This document shows positions 1-7,808 of a DNA stretch of 12,007 nucleotides, piece by piece. The position numbers were made by a program, and so were the translations under genes. Every line of letters starts with the position of its first letter. The first letter of the stretch is position 1. Source of the stretch: CAJQND01 sp051010055. Lineage in GTDB: Bacteria > Pseudomonadota > Alphaproteobacteria > Rhizobiales > CAJQND01. The DNA lies in NCBI GenBank assembly GCA_051010055.1, contig JBPCVY010000279.1, forward strand, positions 1 to 12,007. The letters run 5' to 3'. The notes beneath the pieces were generated by a model that saw only the letters and a program-made list of their open reading frames with translations, searched no databases and was not told the origin of the DNA.

Positions 1-138
1 AAGGCGCAGTACATGCTTTTTACCGGCAGAAAGATGCCGCAAGGGGGGTGGCCCAAAGGCGTCTATGAATCGCAATTCAAAGTGACGCGCAGTGGAAAGC
101 CCGTTCTCAATTCGTCACTACGTGCGGTTATTCAGTAG
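1..138 (+). CDS. C-terminal fragment of an unidentified protein (5' end outside window)
   Basis: Frame 1 is open from the first base to a TAG at 136-138 and gives the last 45 residues of a protein that starts before the window. The piece contains GGWPKGVY followed by a KVTRSGKPVLN segment. This glycine/proline-rich turn followed by alternating polar and hydrophobic residues suggests a beta-sandwich end. I do not recognise the family and give no function. The stop lies 37 bp before the yccF start codon, on the same strand, so the two could be co-transcribed. That the frame is coding is inferred from its openness, the alternating pattern and the well-placed stop. Confidence 0.55.
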   Translation, partial: KAQYMLFTGRKMPQGGWPKGVYESQFKVTRSGKPVLNSSLRAVIQ

Positions 139-175
139 CCGCTGTAATTGTTCAAAACCCAAACAGGAGACATGA

Positions 176-625
176 ATGTCACTTCTGAATTTTGCCCTTA
201 ACGTGATCTGGTTCTTTACCGGCGGTATCTGGATGGGCCTTGGCTGGGCGCTTGCCGGCGTTCTTATGGCCATCACCATTATCGGGTTGCCGTGGACCCG
301 GGCGGCTTTCAACATAGCCGGCTATACATTCATGCCGTTCGGGCGTATGGCGCGCGATAGGAGTGAGGTGACGGGAGAGGAAGATTTCGGCACCGGCGCT
401 CTTGGCTTTATTGGTAACATTTTGTGGCTGATACTTGCCGGTTGGTGGCTGGCGATTGGCCATGTGGTTACGGCGGTTGCATTGGGCATTACGATTATTG
501 GTATTCCATTTGCCTGGGCTCATCTCAAGTTTGCCGCTCTTTCTTTGTGGCCGATCGGCAAAACGATTGTTTCATCAGATGTGTACGAACTCACCCGCAT
601 CAAAAGCCTTGAGAAAACGGACTAA
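176..625 (+). CDS. yccF: YccF domain-containing inner membrane protein
   Basis: A 149-residue hydrophobic protein made of two tandem YccF (DUF307) domains. The units align with a constant offset of 72 residues: N9/N81, W12/W84, TIIG 34-37 / 106-109, P39/P111, and PFGR 54-57 / PIGK 126-129. Each unit carries hydrophobic stretches that should cross or enter the membrane (about 8-36 and 80-108). A polar loop at about 58-75 (RDRSEVTGEED) joins them. The start at 176 is preceded by AGGAGA (165-170) at 5 bp. An overlapping ATG at 172 is in another frame and soon stops. The biochemical role of YccF is not known, so none is assigned. The phosphatase gene begins 21 bp downstream and is probably in the same transcript. 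Length and motifs match the family well. Confidence 0.93.
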   Translation: MSLLNFALNVIWFFTGGIWMGLGWALAGVLMAITIIGLPWTRAAFNIAGYTFMPFGRMARDRSEVTGEEDFGTGALGFIGNILWLILAGWWLAIGHVVTAVALGITIIGIPFAWAHLKFAALSLWPIGKTIVSSDVYELTRIKSLEKTD

Positions 626-646
626 GTCCAAGTTTTTGAGTGTCGC

Positions 647-1423
647 ATGAAGTCAATTCTGCAAAAGCTGGGGGATGCTCTGAAGCCCTCAAGCAGGTCG
701 GATGCGCAGGTGCCAGAAGGCACGCGCGTCTACGCGGTCGGCGACATCCATGGAAGAATGGATTTGCTCTCGGCGTTGCACGAAAAGATCAAAAACGATC
801 TTCAAGAAAGGCAAGTTCAGCGCTCCATAGAGATTTATCTCGGTGACTATGTGGATCGCGGTCCAGAACCTGGCAAGGTCATTGATACCCTGATGGAGGA
901 CGCCCCTGTCTGCGATGAACGGGTGTGCCTGAAAGGCAATCATGAAGACACGCTTTTGCGGTTTTTGGCAGGCAGTGATGATGTGTATCGCAGTTGGAAA
1001 ACCTATGGTGGGCTGGAGACGCTCTATTCCTACGGAGTCAACGAAATGCCTTCGGAAGAGGCCGGCGATGCGCACGCCTGCCGCCAACAATTTCTGGAAG
1101 CCTTCCCGGCAAAACACAGCAAGTTTCTCTCAAACCTGCCATTGAGCGCCTCTGTGGGAGATTATTTTTTCGCACACGCCGGGGTGCGGCCGGGCATTGC
1201 GTTGGAAGATCAGGAGAAAAGAGACCTCCTATGGATTCGCGAAGATTTTCTTCTGTCGCGTGAGGATTTCGGCAAAGTGGTTGTACATGGGCACACGCCC
1301 ATTGAAGAACCGGAAATCCATCCAAACCGGATCAACATCGACACATGCGCATATGCCACCGGGAGGCTCACCTGCCTTGTGCTGGAGGGCAGAGACAGGC
1401 GGTTCCTTTCTACCGGTGTTTAA
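647..1423 (+). CDS. PPP-family metallophosphatase (serine/threonine protein phosphatase-like)
   Basis: A 258-residue calcineurin-like metallophosphoesterase of the bacterial PPP type. The signature motifs occur in the right order: GDIHG 32-36, GDYVDRG 66-72, GNHE 97-100, a HAGVRPG motif in the third quarter, and VHGHTP from 213. These supply the Asp, His and Asn ligands for the two metal ions and the catalytic His of the GNHE motif. Members hydrolyse phosphoserine/threonine proteins, dinucleoside polyphosphates or other phosphoesters; the sequence does not tell which. No signal peptide is seen, so it is probably cytoplasmic. The start is only weakly supported (GAG about 8-10 bp upstream), and coupling to yccF is likely. 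The stop TAA lies 3 bp from the stop of the convergent glutamate dehydrogenase gene, with no obvious terminator between them. Confidence 0.92.
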   Translation: MKSILQKLGDALKPSSRSDAQVPEGTRVYAVGDIHGRMDLLSALHEKIKNDLQERQVQRSIEIYLGDYVDRGPEPGKVIDTLMEDAPVCDERVCLKGNHEDTLLRFLAGSDDVYRSWKTYGGLETLYSYGVNEMPSEEAGDAHACRQQFLEAFPAKHSKFLSNLPLSASVGDYFFAHAGVRPGIALEDQEKRDLLWIREDFLLSREDFGKVVVHGHTPIEEPEIHPNRINIDTCAYATGRLTCLVLEGRDRRFLSTGV

Positions 1424-1426
1424 GCC

Positions 1427-4400
1427 CTAAACCGAAACCAAATCGTTCAACGCGCTGGCGGCAACCGAAAGCCTGGCAAGGGTCATGTCCTGTCCGGTCA
1501 TCATTTCGGAGATGGTTTCGCACACGCGCTCAATTTCAGTTTCATTTTCCTTTTGCCACCTGGCCGCTGCCTTGGCTGCGGGCAGTTTGCCGGCAAACAT
1601 TTGGGTCGCGATGGACCGGTGCGCGGTGAGCACGGTTTCAATGCCGCGGTTTATGGCGATGCGCTCATAGTGATCGGCGGCCGGCAAATCAACGCTTGAA
1701 AGCACCAGTTGGTCGACGCCAAGGCGCGAGCCAAGAGTAAAGAACCCTTCAGCAATATCGCGCACTTTGCGGTTGGTGCGGGTGGCAACGAAAACAATAT
1801 CGGGCCCGCGCGAAAGGAAGCGCAGTGCTGCGATTTTCGCAGCCGTAGACCTTGGCACATCGTGGTTCATGAAGAACTCGGTCCGTTCCACAAGCCTGGC
1901 CTTGTCCGCATCGGCAAGGCAACCCGGAATGACGCTCAGGAGTTCTTCATATCCCGCCCGGTAGTGAGAAATTACGCCGCTAAGCCCCGAGGACCAGTCC
2001 GCGTTACGTACAAACCAGTTCGCTTCGCGTCTCAACAAGGTTTGCAGCGTGCCGTAGATGCGCAGCTGGATATCGGAGGAAATCTTGTTGTCCAGTTTGT
2101 TGATCTCACCGTTCAGATCAAGCAGGCCCATGATATCGCGTGCAGCAATGAATCCGCGCGCAATTTCATCTATCTCAGCACCGGTCTCCTCTTTCAGGCG
2201 CAACATGAAGGCTGGGCCTCCCCGGTTGATCATTGAATTTGAAAGCATGGTGGAGATAATTTCCGGGCCAAGCTGATGATGGAGGATTTCCGCTCGGTAT
2301 TTGGACTGCATCTCCTGTGGGAAGTAGCGCAGGAGTTCGGCCTGCAGGTAATCTTCGCGTGGAAGTGTGCTCTCCATCAAATCGGCAAACAGAACCAATT
2401 TTGCATATGCCAGAAGCACAGCAAGTTCCGGGCGGGTAAACGCCTCACCTGCAGCATCGCGTTCGGAAAGTTCCAGGTCATCCGGCAAATCCTCAACTTC
2501 CCGGTCAAGAAGGTTCCGGCCCTCCAGATCTTTCATCATGCGCACCAGGTAACCGAATTCTCGCGTGCCCACCCGTTCGGTCAATGTGATGGAGAGCGTT
2601 TGCAGATAATTGTTGCGCAAGACCAGTTGGGCAACTTCGTTGGTCATTTTCTTCAAAAGGTCGTTGCGCCCCTTGCGGTCCAGCTTGCCCTGCTCTTCGG
2701 CAGCGCCCAGGGCAATCTTGATATTGACTTCCATGTCGGAAGAATTCACCCCGGCGGAATTGTCGATGGCGTCGGTGTTTATGCGCCCGCCATGTTCGGC
2801 AAATTCAATACGTCCTGGCTGGGTAACGCCAAGATTTGCCCCCTCGCCAATAACTTTCGCCCCAACTTCCGGCGCGGTAATGCGCAAGGGATCGTTTGCC
2901 CTGTCGCCAGCATCCGCATTTGTTTCGGTAGTCGCGCGCACGTAAGTGCCGATGCCGCCGAACCATAAAAGATCGGATGGCGCTTTGAGCAATGCCCTCA
3001 ACAGCTGGTTCGGCGTCAATTCCTTGTCAGACAGGCCCGTCATCTCACGCATCTCGGCCGAAAGCGGGATTGTTTTCAGTGACCTTGGGAAAACGCCGCC
3101 ACCCTTGGAAATGAGCTTCTTGTTGTAGTCCTGCCAGCTTGAGCGGGTAAGGCCGAACAGCCGCTTGCGCTCTGCCCAGCTTTTTGCAGGATCGGGGGCC
3201 GGATCTATAAAAATGTCCCGGTGATCGAATGCTGCAACCAGCTTGATGGCCTTGGACAAAAGCATGCCATTGCCGAAAACATCACCAGACATGTCCCCGC
3301 ACCCGACAACCCTGAACGGCTCCTTTTGTATGTCGATGTCCATTTCACGGAAGTGGCGCTTCACCGCCTCCCAGCCACCGCGGGCTGTAATGCCCATTTT
3401 CTTGTGGTCGTAACCGGCAGAACCCCCAGAGGCGAAGGCATCACCCAGCCAGAACCCGTGATCTTCTGAGATACCATTGGCTATGTCTGAAAATGTTGCA
3501 GTGCCCTTGTCGGCGGCAACAACAAGATAGGGGTCATCACTGTCATGGCGCACGACTTCCGGCGGCATGATGATGTCATCGCCGCGCAGATTGTCGGTGA
3601 CATCAAGCAGCGAATTGATGAACAACTTGTAGCAACGCACTCCTTCGGCCATGAATTCTTCACGGGTGGGGTTCGCTGACATGAGCTTGGGCACAAACCC
3701 GCCCTTGGCGCCAACGGGCACAATTACGGCATTTTTTACCTGTTGCGCTTTTACAAGGCCCAGCACTTCTGTGCGGAAATCCTCCGGCCTGTCCGACCAG
3801 CGCAATCCGCCGCGGGCAATCGGTCCAAAGCGCAAATGAATGCCCTCAAAATCAGGCGCATAGACAAAGATCTCGCGGTAAGGCCTGGGCTCAGGCAAGT
3901 CATCAACATTTCCAGAATTGAGCTTGATGGAGATTGTCGGCTTTAAGCCGCCTTCGCCAGCGCTTTGGAAATAGTTGGTGCGCAGCGTCGACATTATGAC
4001 ATTCATGAAGTGCCGGATGATGCGATCATCATCAAGGCTCGGCACATCGGCAAGGGCTATCTTCATTTGTTTTCGAATGCGCTCTTGTATGCCGTGGCGC
4101 GCTTTGGCGCTGGTTTTTTTCAGCGAGAATCGGGTCTCGAAAAGCTTCCACAAATCAGCTGCTAGTTCGTGGTGGTTATTGAGTACGCCCCAGATATAGT
4201 CCGGGCTATAGGCGATGCCGGTTTGGCGCAGATAGCGGGCGAGGGTGCGCAACAGCGCCACCTGGCGCCAAGTGAGACCAGCCTTTAACACAAGCGTGTT
4301 GTGGCCATCATTTTCCGCTCGGCCTTGCCAGACCGCCTGAAACACATCTTCAAGATTTTCGCGGCGGGTCGTGAGGTCAATGGGTTCTCTGTCCGCTGCG

Positions 4401-6241
4401 GCGAGAGATATGTCATGCAGCACATAGGGCTCGCCTTGAGGGGAAATTTCAAACGTGCGTTCATCGAATGCGCGCAGCCCCATATTCTCCAGAATCGGCA
4501 GGCGGTCGCTTAGGGCGATTGCTTGGCCCTTGCGGTAGAGCTTCAGGTTAACCCGGTGGGTTTTGCTTCCCGTGCGTTGATAGAATTCAATCTCGACATC
4601 TTGCTCGTTTTTGAGTTTCCCCAGTCGGCCGATGTCGGTGATTGCGTTGTCAGCACTGTAGGCTTCGGTGTAGGCCTGCGAAAAAGCACCTTTGTAAGTT
4701 TCGAAAAGAGTTTCGGCCTCTTCGGGTTCAACGGCGTTGCGTAAGGCACGTGAGAGCTTGTCATCCCAGGTTCTGACAATCTGAACCAATTCGTTATCGA
4801 GTTCGGTGATATCAGGCGTTGGCGTTGCGCCTTCATAACGCCCGATGATGAAGTGAACGCGCGCCAATGTGCCTTCGGGAAACGAGGGATAAAAGGCAGA
4901 CAGCCGTCCCTTGTACGCGCTTGCAAGAAGGTCGCCGACTTTCTCGCGCACATCCGATGTGTATCTTTCGCGCGGGATATAGGCGAGCACTGAAACGAAT
5001 CTGTCGAACCTGTCGACACGAACAAAAAACCGCGGACGCGGGCGCTCGTTTAGGCGGGTTATGCCGGCTGCAATTTCTGCCAGGCGCACAGGGTCGATTT
5101 GGAACAGTTCATCGCGGGGGTAAGTTTCCAGGATGTTTAGGAACGTCTTGCCGGAATGGCTTTCCATATCGTGACCGGACAATTCCATAGCCGCGGTAAT
5201 CTTGCGGCGCAGGAACGGTATGAAGCGCGGGCTTCGGGTGTAGGCAACCGATGTGAACATGCCGACAATGCGCAGCTCGCCGATGAGCTTGCCGCGGGAA
5301 TCAAACCGCTTGATGCCGATATAATCCATGTGTGTGCGCCGGTGCACCGTGGCGCGCACATTGGCCTTGGTTATAATCAAGGGGGCCGGTTGCATTAGGA
5401 ATTCGCGAAGTTCCGGCGTGTAGGTCACCAGCTCACGCCCTCTGCGCAAAACCTTCACATTCAAATCGCGCAAATTGCCAAGCCCTGTGCCTTCCACCGG
5501 CACAAGCCGCCCCTTCGCGGCGCTGCCCCTGAAATCGTAATCGCGCACCCCAAGGAATGTGAAATTATTGTCGATGAGCCAGCGCAAGAACTGGATGGCC
5601 TCGGCCAGTTCATCAACGGCTATCGGTGGTGGGGAATTTTGATATTCCGCAACCGCCCCTTCCAGTCTAGAGCGCATGGGCTGCCAGTCGAGAACAACCG
5701 TGCGCACATCGTTCAGAACTGATTGAAGCTCTTCGATGATCTGCTGGTGAGTGGTTTCGCTTGTTACCCTGCCAATGTGAATGTGCATGAAGCTGTCGCG
5801 GGACAGGCTTGTATTGTCAATTATCTCGTGGGCATCAAAAAGCTGATGGATGGTGCCTTTCGACGTGCGCAATGATGTAATTACCGGATGCAGCACCAGT
5901 TCAATCGAGTGGCCGAGTTCGCCAAGGAGCGCGAGAACTGAATCCACCAAAAACGGCATGTCGTCATTGGCAATTTCGATAATCGTTACCTGGTCGAGGC
6001 GCTCTGAACCTGTTGGATTGTAAATTTGCACCTTGGCAGGCCCAGGCGCGCGTGATTTCAAAAAATCAAAAGCACGCACCGCCAGTTTGCAAAGATTTTC
6101 AGGTTTGTAGGGCTCCAGGTCTTCAATAACCGTGTGCTCGAAAAGACGTCGGGTAAAAATCGTCAATGAATCGTCCGGCTTTGACTTGAGATTGGAAAGA
6201 ATTTTTTTAATGAAAACGCTAAGCTGGCGGTCGCTGGCCAT
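1427..6241 (-). CDS. gdhB: NAD-specific glutamate dehydrogenase, large (about 180 kDa) type
   Basis: Catalyses NAD-dependent oxidative deamination of glutamate to 2-oxoglutarate and ammonium, the usual catabolic direction for this class. It belongs to the bacterial large GDH family (Bac_GDH, PF05088). The N-terminal half matches the ACT-like regulatory region. The catalytic core holds ARGGLRWSDR (809-818), KAQQVKNAVIVPVGAKGGF (831-849; K846 lies in the GAKGG motif that corresponds to the lysine-glycine motif of smaller GDHs), and a GEGANLGVTQPGR segment near 1132 leading into NSAGVNSSDMEVN. The frame is intact to TAG at 1427-1429. I chose ATG at 6241 (1,604 aa) because AGGGGG lies 5 bp upstream. 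The frame stays open to an ATG at 6307 (1,626 aa), but those extra codons lie in a transposon-like terminal repeat and lack such a site. Symbol is by family usage (gdhB/gdh2). Confidence 0.95.
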   Translation of the reverse strand: MASDRQLSVFIKKILSNLKSKPDDSLTIFTRRLFEHTVIEDLEPYKPENLCKLAVRAFDFLKSRAPGPAKVQIYNPTGSERLDQVTIIEIANDDMPFLVDSVLALLGELGHSIELVLHPVITSLRTSKGTIHQLFDAHEIIDNTSLSRDSFMHIHIGRVTSETTHQQIIEELQSVLNDVRTVVLDWQPMRSRLEGAVAEYQNSPPPIAVDELAEAIQFLRWLIDNNFTFLGVRDYDFRGSAAKGRLVPVEGTGLGNLRDLNVKVLRRGRELVTYTPELREFLMQPAPLIITKANVRATVHRRTHMDYIGIKRFDSRGKLIGELRIVGMFTSVAYTRSPRFIPFLRRKITAAMELSGHDMESHSGKTFLNILETYPRDELFQIDPVRLAEIAAGITRLNERPRPRFFVRVDRFDRFVSVLAYIPRERYTSDVREKVGDLLASAYKGRLSAFYPSFPEGTLARVHFIIGRYEGATPTPDITELDNELVQIVRTWDDKLSRALRNAVEPEEAETLFETYKGAFSQAYTEAYSADNAITDIGRLGKLKNEQDVEIEFYQRTGSKTHRVNLKLYRKGQAIALSDRLPILENMGLRAFDERTFEISPQGEPYVLHDISLAAADREPIDLTTRRENLEDVFQAVWQGRAENDGHNTLVLKAGLTWRQVALLRTLARYLRQTGIAYSPDYIWGVLNNHHELAADLWKLFETRFSLKKTSAKARHGIQERIRKQMKIALADVPSLDDDRIIRHFMNVIMSTLRTNYFQSAGEGGLKPTISIKLNSGNVDDLPEPRPYREIFVYAPDFEGIHLRFGPIARGGLRWSDRPEDFRTEVLGLVKAQQVKNAVIVPVGAKGGFVPKLMSANPTREEFMAEGVRCYKLFINSLLDVTDNLRGDDIIMPPEVVRHDSDDPYLVVAADKGTATFSDIANGISEDHGFWLGDAFASGGSAGYDHKKMGITARGGWEAVKRHFREMDIDIQKEPFRVVGCGDMSGDVFGNGMLLSKAIKLVAAFDHRDIFIDPAPDPAKSWAERKRLFGLTRSSWQDYNKKLISKGGGVFPRSLKTIPLSAEMREMTGLSDKELTPNQLLRALLKAPSDLLWFGGIGTYVRATTETNADAGDRANDPLRITAPEVGAKVIGEGANLGVTQPGRIEFAEHGGRINTDAIDNSAGVNSSDMEVNIKIALGAAEEQGKLDRKGRNDLLKKMTNEVAQLVLRNNYLQTLSITLTERVGTREFGYLVRMMKDLEGRNLLDREVEDLPDDLELSERDAAGEAFTRPELAVLLAYAKLVLFADLMESTLPREDYLQAELLRYFPQEMQSKYRAEILHHQLGPEIISTMLSNSMINRGGPAFMLRLKEETGAEIDEIARGFIAARDIMGLLDLNGEINKLDNKISSDIQLRIYGTLQTLLRREANWFVRNADWSSGLSGVISHYRAGYEELLSVIPGCLADADKARLVERTEFFMNHDVPRSTAAKIAALRFLSRGPDIVFVATRTNRKVRDIAEGFFTLGSRLGVDQLVLSSVDLPAADHYERIAINRGIETVLTAHRSIATQMFAGKLPAAKAAARWQKENETEIERVCETISEMMTGQDMTLARLSVAASALNDLVSV

Positions 6242-6278
6242 AATTTCCCCCTGCATCCTCTTAGCGGAATTAGACTTT

Positions 6279-6307
6279 AGTTTAGGGTCAGGACTCACTA
6301 ATGTCAT
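6279..6307 (-). promoter_or_regulatory. candidate hybrid promoter for the glutamate dehydrogenase gene
   Basis: On the minus strand, ATGACA (complement of 6302-6307) and TAAACT (complement of 6279-6284) are separated by exactly 17 bp. They match the TTGACA / TATAAT consensus at 5 of 6 and 4 of 6 positions. The -35-like box lies wholly in the terminal inverted repeat of the MITE-like element, and the -10-like box straddles its outer edge. A transcript from here would have a leader of roughly 30 nt before the ATG at 6241. This is a pattern match only. Confidence 0.3.
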
Positions 6308-6551
6308 GCAATTCTGTTCGCAACGGCAAGTTTAGATGCAAGAAAACACGACGAAGGACAGGTTTGCCTATTCGAGGAATGTTTTCGCCGCAGATGCGCA
6401 TGTCGGCGCGAACCCTTCGGGCGCGGTGAATTTTGCTTCTGGATGCGTTGGAAAACCTTGAAAACCGGCAAGGTTACCTGCGGTTTCCCGCCTGTTCAGC
6501 GGCAATATTCACATCGCGCAGAATGGATGACATTAGTGGGTCCTGACCCTA
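6283..6551. mobile_element. MITE-like element with long terminal inverted repeats
   Basis: The ends are inverted repeats. The left end (from 6283) reads TAGGGTCAGGAC-T-CACTAATGTCAT, and the reverse complement of the right end (from 6551) reads the same except C for T at the central position. Similarity continues with a few changes (TTCTG in both), giving about 35 bp. Taking GGG as the first bases, the element is 6285-6549 (265 bp) flanked by TA on both sides, as for elements that duplicate or target TA. The interior has no transposase; its longest plus-strand ATG frame (6336-6461, 41 aa) resembles nothing I know. It also holds a small hairpin, AACCTTG 6454-6460 with CAAGGTT 6469-6475. The size, termini and lack of coding fit a non-autonomous element. 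Related autonomous elements might be of the IS5 or IS630 families; that is a guess. Confidence 0.72.
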
Positions 6552-6566
6552 GGCTCAGGTCCATAA
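6539..6566. repeat. imperfect palindrome and second, degenerate element end at the right terminus
   Basis: Positions 6539-6562 form a 24-bp imperfect palindrome centred on CCTAGG, with 20 of 24 positions symmetrical. The reason is that the DNA just outside the right terminus, TAGGCTCAGGTCCATAA (6550-6566), resembles the left terminus of the element (TAGGGTCAGGAC; 10 of the first 12 bases agree). The right border thus looks like two element ends back to back, sharing the central TA. Confidence 0.55.
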
Positions 6567-6623
6567 AAGGCAAACTTGTTTTATTGGATTAGAGAAATTT
6601 CCTTAGTTTGAAAGGATCAGCAC

Positions 6624-7211
6624 GTGAAAGAGCAAAAGGAACATATTTCTCCAAGCGAAGTGGTGGCCGTGGACTTACCCGAACTGGACTTAGATGAGCG
6701 CCAGCAGGAGTATTTTGAGGTTTGCCGCGAAGAGCTTGGTTTTGTACCGAACGTGTTGATTGCCTATGGGTTTGACAGGGCAAAGCTGGCTGGTTTCAGC
6801 GAACTTTACAACGATTTGATGCTTGCCGATTCCGGTCTCGACAAGCTTGAGCGTGAGATGATTGCGGTCGCGGTATCTTCGGTAAACCACTGCTACTACT
6901 GCCTTACCGCCCATGGTGCGGCGGTTCGCAAGCTTTCAGGCTCGCCGGAGTTGGGCGAGCAGATGGTGATGAACTATCGCGCCGCCGGGCTCGATAAACG
7001 CCAGGCCGCCATGTGCGATTTTGCAGTGAAGCTGACGGAGAGCCCGGACAAGATTGTAGAAGAAGACCGCCAGGGGTTGCGCGAAGCCGGATTTTCCGAC
7101 AGGGACATTTGGGACATTGCAGCGGTTGCCTCATTCTTCAACATGTCGAACCGCATGGCGGCGGCAACCGACATGCGCCCGAATGATGAGTACCACGCAA
7201 TGGCAAGGTGA
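6624..7211 (+). CDS. AhpD-like / carboxymuconolactone decarboxylase-family peroxidase-related protein
   Basis: A 195-residue all-alpha protein of the AhpD-like superfamily (peroxidase-related enzyme group, CMD domain). The redox site is complete: C90-Y-Y-C93-L-T-A-H97, with E78 exactly 12 residues before the first cysteine, as in the AhpD proton-relay site. AhpD-type proteins reduce peroxides or act as disulfide adaptors using the CxxC pair. The substrate here is unknown. No signal peptide is visible, so it should be cytoplasmic. It starts with GTG at 6624, preceded by AAAGGA (6611-6616) at 7 bp. It is divergent from the glutamate dehydrogenase gene, and the MITE-like element ends about 72 bp upstream of this start, so its promoter must lie in that short stretch or in the element. 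It converges on the DUF971 gene with a 20-bp gap. Confidence 0.9.
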   Translation: MKEQKEHISPSEVVAVDLPELDLDERQQEYFEVCREELGFVPNVLIAYGFDRAKLAGFSELYNDLMLADSGLDKLEREMIAVAVSSVNHCYYCLTAHGAAVRKLSGSPELGEQMVMNYRAAGLDKRQAAMCDFAVKLTESPDKIVEEDRQGLREAGFSDRDIWDIAAVASFFNMSNRMAAATDMRPNDEYHAMAR

Positions 7212-7231
7212 TGCCGGGCAGGGATCTTGCC

Positions 7232-7594
7232 CTAGTCCCTCGATTTGCCTTCCGTCTCAAGCTTTTCAAGATAGCCGGCCCAGATGGAATCCATATCGCG
7301 GCCGTGTTCAAGAAAATATTCCCAGGAAAAAATGCCCGTATCGTGAAGGTCGTCAAAACGCAGTCGAACTGCATAGTTGCCTACCGGCTCAACGCCGATA
7401 ATCTTCACATTGCGTTTTCCAGGCACAGTGACCTCCTGGCCCTTGCCGTGGCCCTTAACTTCCGCGCTTGGGCTTTCAACCCGTAAGAACTCAGCGCTGA
7501 AGGTAAAAGCCTCACCATTATCAAATGAGATCACAAGCTCGGCGCCCTCTTCGCGCAGCTTGATTTCAGTCGGCCAAGGTGCCTGATCAGTCAT
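7232..7594 (-). CDS. DUF971 protein (gamma-butyrobetaine hydroxylase-like N-terminal domain)
   Basis: A 120-residue protein formed almost entirely of a DUF971 / GBBH-like_N domain. It opens with WPTEIKLREEGAELVISFDN, has the central VKIIGVEPVGNYAVRLRFDD block, and ends with the family-typical SWEYFLEHG segment. In eukaryotic gamma-butyrobetaine hydroxylase the domain lies before the catalytic part. In bacteria it occurs alone or next to Mrp/ApbC-type Fe-S proteins, and its function alone is not settled. The ATG (7592-7594) overlaps the end of the Trm112-like gene by 8 bp (ATGACTGA), so translational coupling is likely. It is the last gene of the four-gene cluster. Between its stop and the convergent AhpD-like gene there is only a short GC hairpin without a T-run. 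Confidence 0.88.
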   Translation of the reverse strand: MTDQAPWPTEIKLREEGAELVISFDNGEAFTFSAEFLRVESPSAEVKGHGKGQEVTVPGKRNVKIIGVEPVGNYAVRLRFDDLHDTGIFSWEYFLEHGRDMDSIWAGYLEKLETEGKSRD

Positions 7595-7772
7595 CGTTCA
7601 ACTCGCGTGCTTCTTCAGGCAGCATAATAGGCACGCCATCGCGAATCGGAAACGCAAGCCCAGCTTTCTTTGAAATGAGCTCGCTAGCGTCCGCATCATA
7701 TTCAAGGGTTGATTTGGTTACTGGGCAAACCAGAAACTCTAACAGTTTGGGATCTATTTCACGTTGTGCCAT
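7587..7772 (-). CDS. Trm112-like (YcaR-type) small protein without zinc cysteines
   Basis: A 61-residue protein of the Trm112/YcaR family. The fold-defining blocks are present: LLEFLVCPVTKSTLEYD near residues 10-26, then ELISKKAGLAFPIRDGVPIML, which matches the usual AxxxPIRxGIPxML end. In zinc-binding members the first block is CPxC and another cysteine lies later. Here the second cysteine is threonine (C16-P-V-T19) and no other cysteine exists, so zinc binding is unlikely. I recall that alphaproteobacterial members usually look like this. Yeast Trm112 activates several methyltransferases; the bacterial role is less clear. The start is supported by AGGA 8 bp upstream. It lies 36 bp after the LON-domain gene and overlaps the DUF971 gene by 8 bp. 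Confidence 0.9.
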   Translation of the reverse strand: MAQREIDPKLLEFLVCPVTKSTLEYDADASELISKKAGLAFPIRDGVPIMLPEEARELNDD

Positions 7773-7808
7773 TCTTATAATCCTGCAAGGTGCGCTTCTG
7801 GCCGCTGG

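Noticed and set aside
1709..2968. Long plus-strand frames inside the glutamate dehydrogenase gene (175 and 230 codons)
   Set aside because: They are antisense to an intact, well-conserved gene, show no family motifs, and are expected from its codon bias.
6242..6307. N-terminal extension of glutamate dehydrogenase to the ATG at 6307
   Set aside because: The extra 22 codons run into the terminal repeat of the mobile element, and the strong AGGGGG site points to the ATG at 6241.
6336..6461. 41-codon frame inside the MITE-like element
   Set aside because: No ribosome binding site or recognisable transposase motif; best regarded as non-coding interior.
7216..7232. GGGCA...TGCCC hairpin between the convergent AhpD-like and DUF971 genes
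   Set aside because: The stem is only 5 bp and neither strand has a T-run after it, so it does not qualify as an intrinsic terminator.
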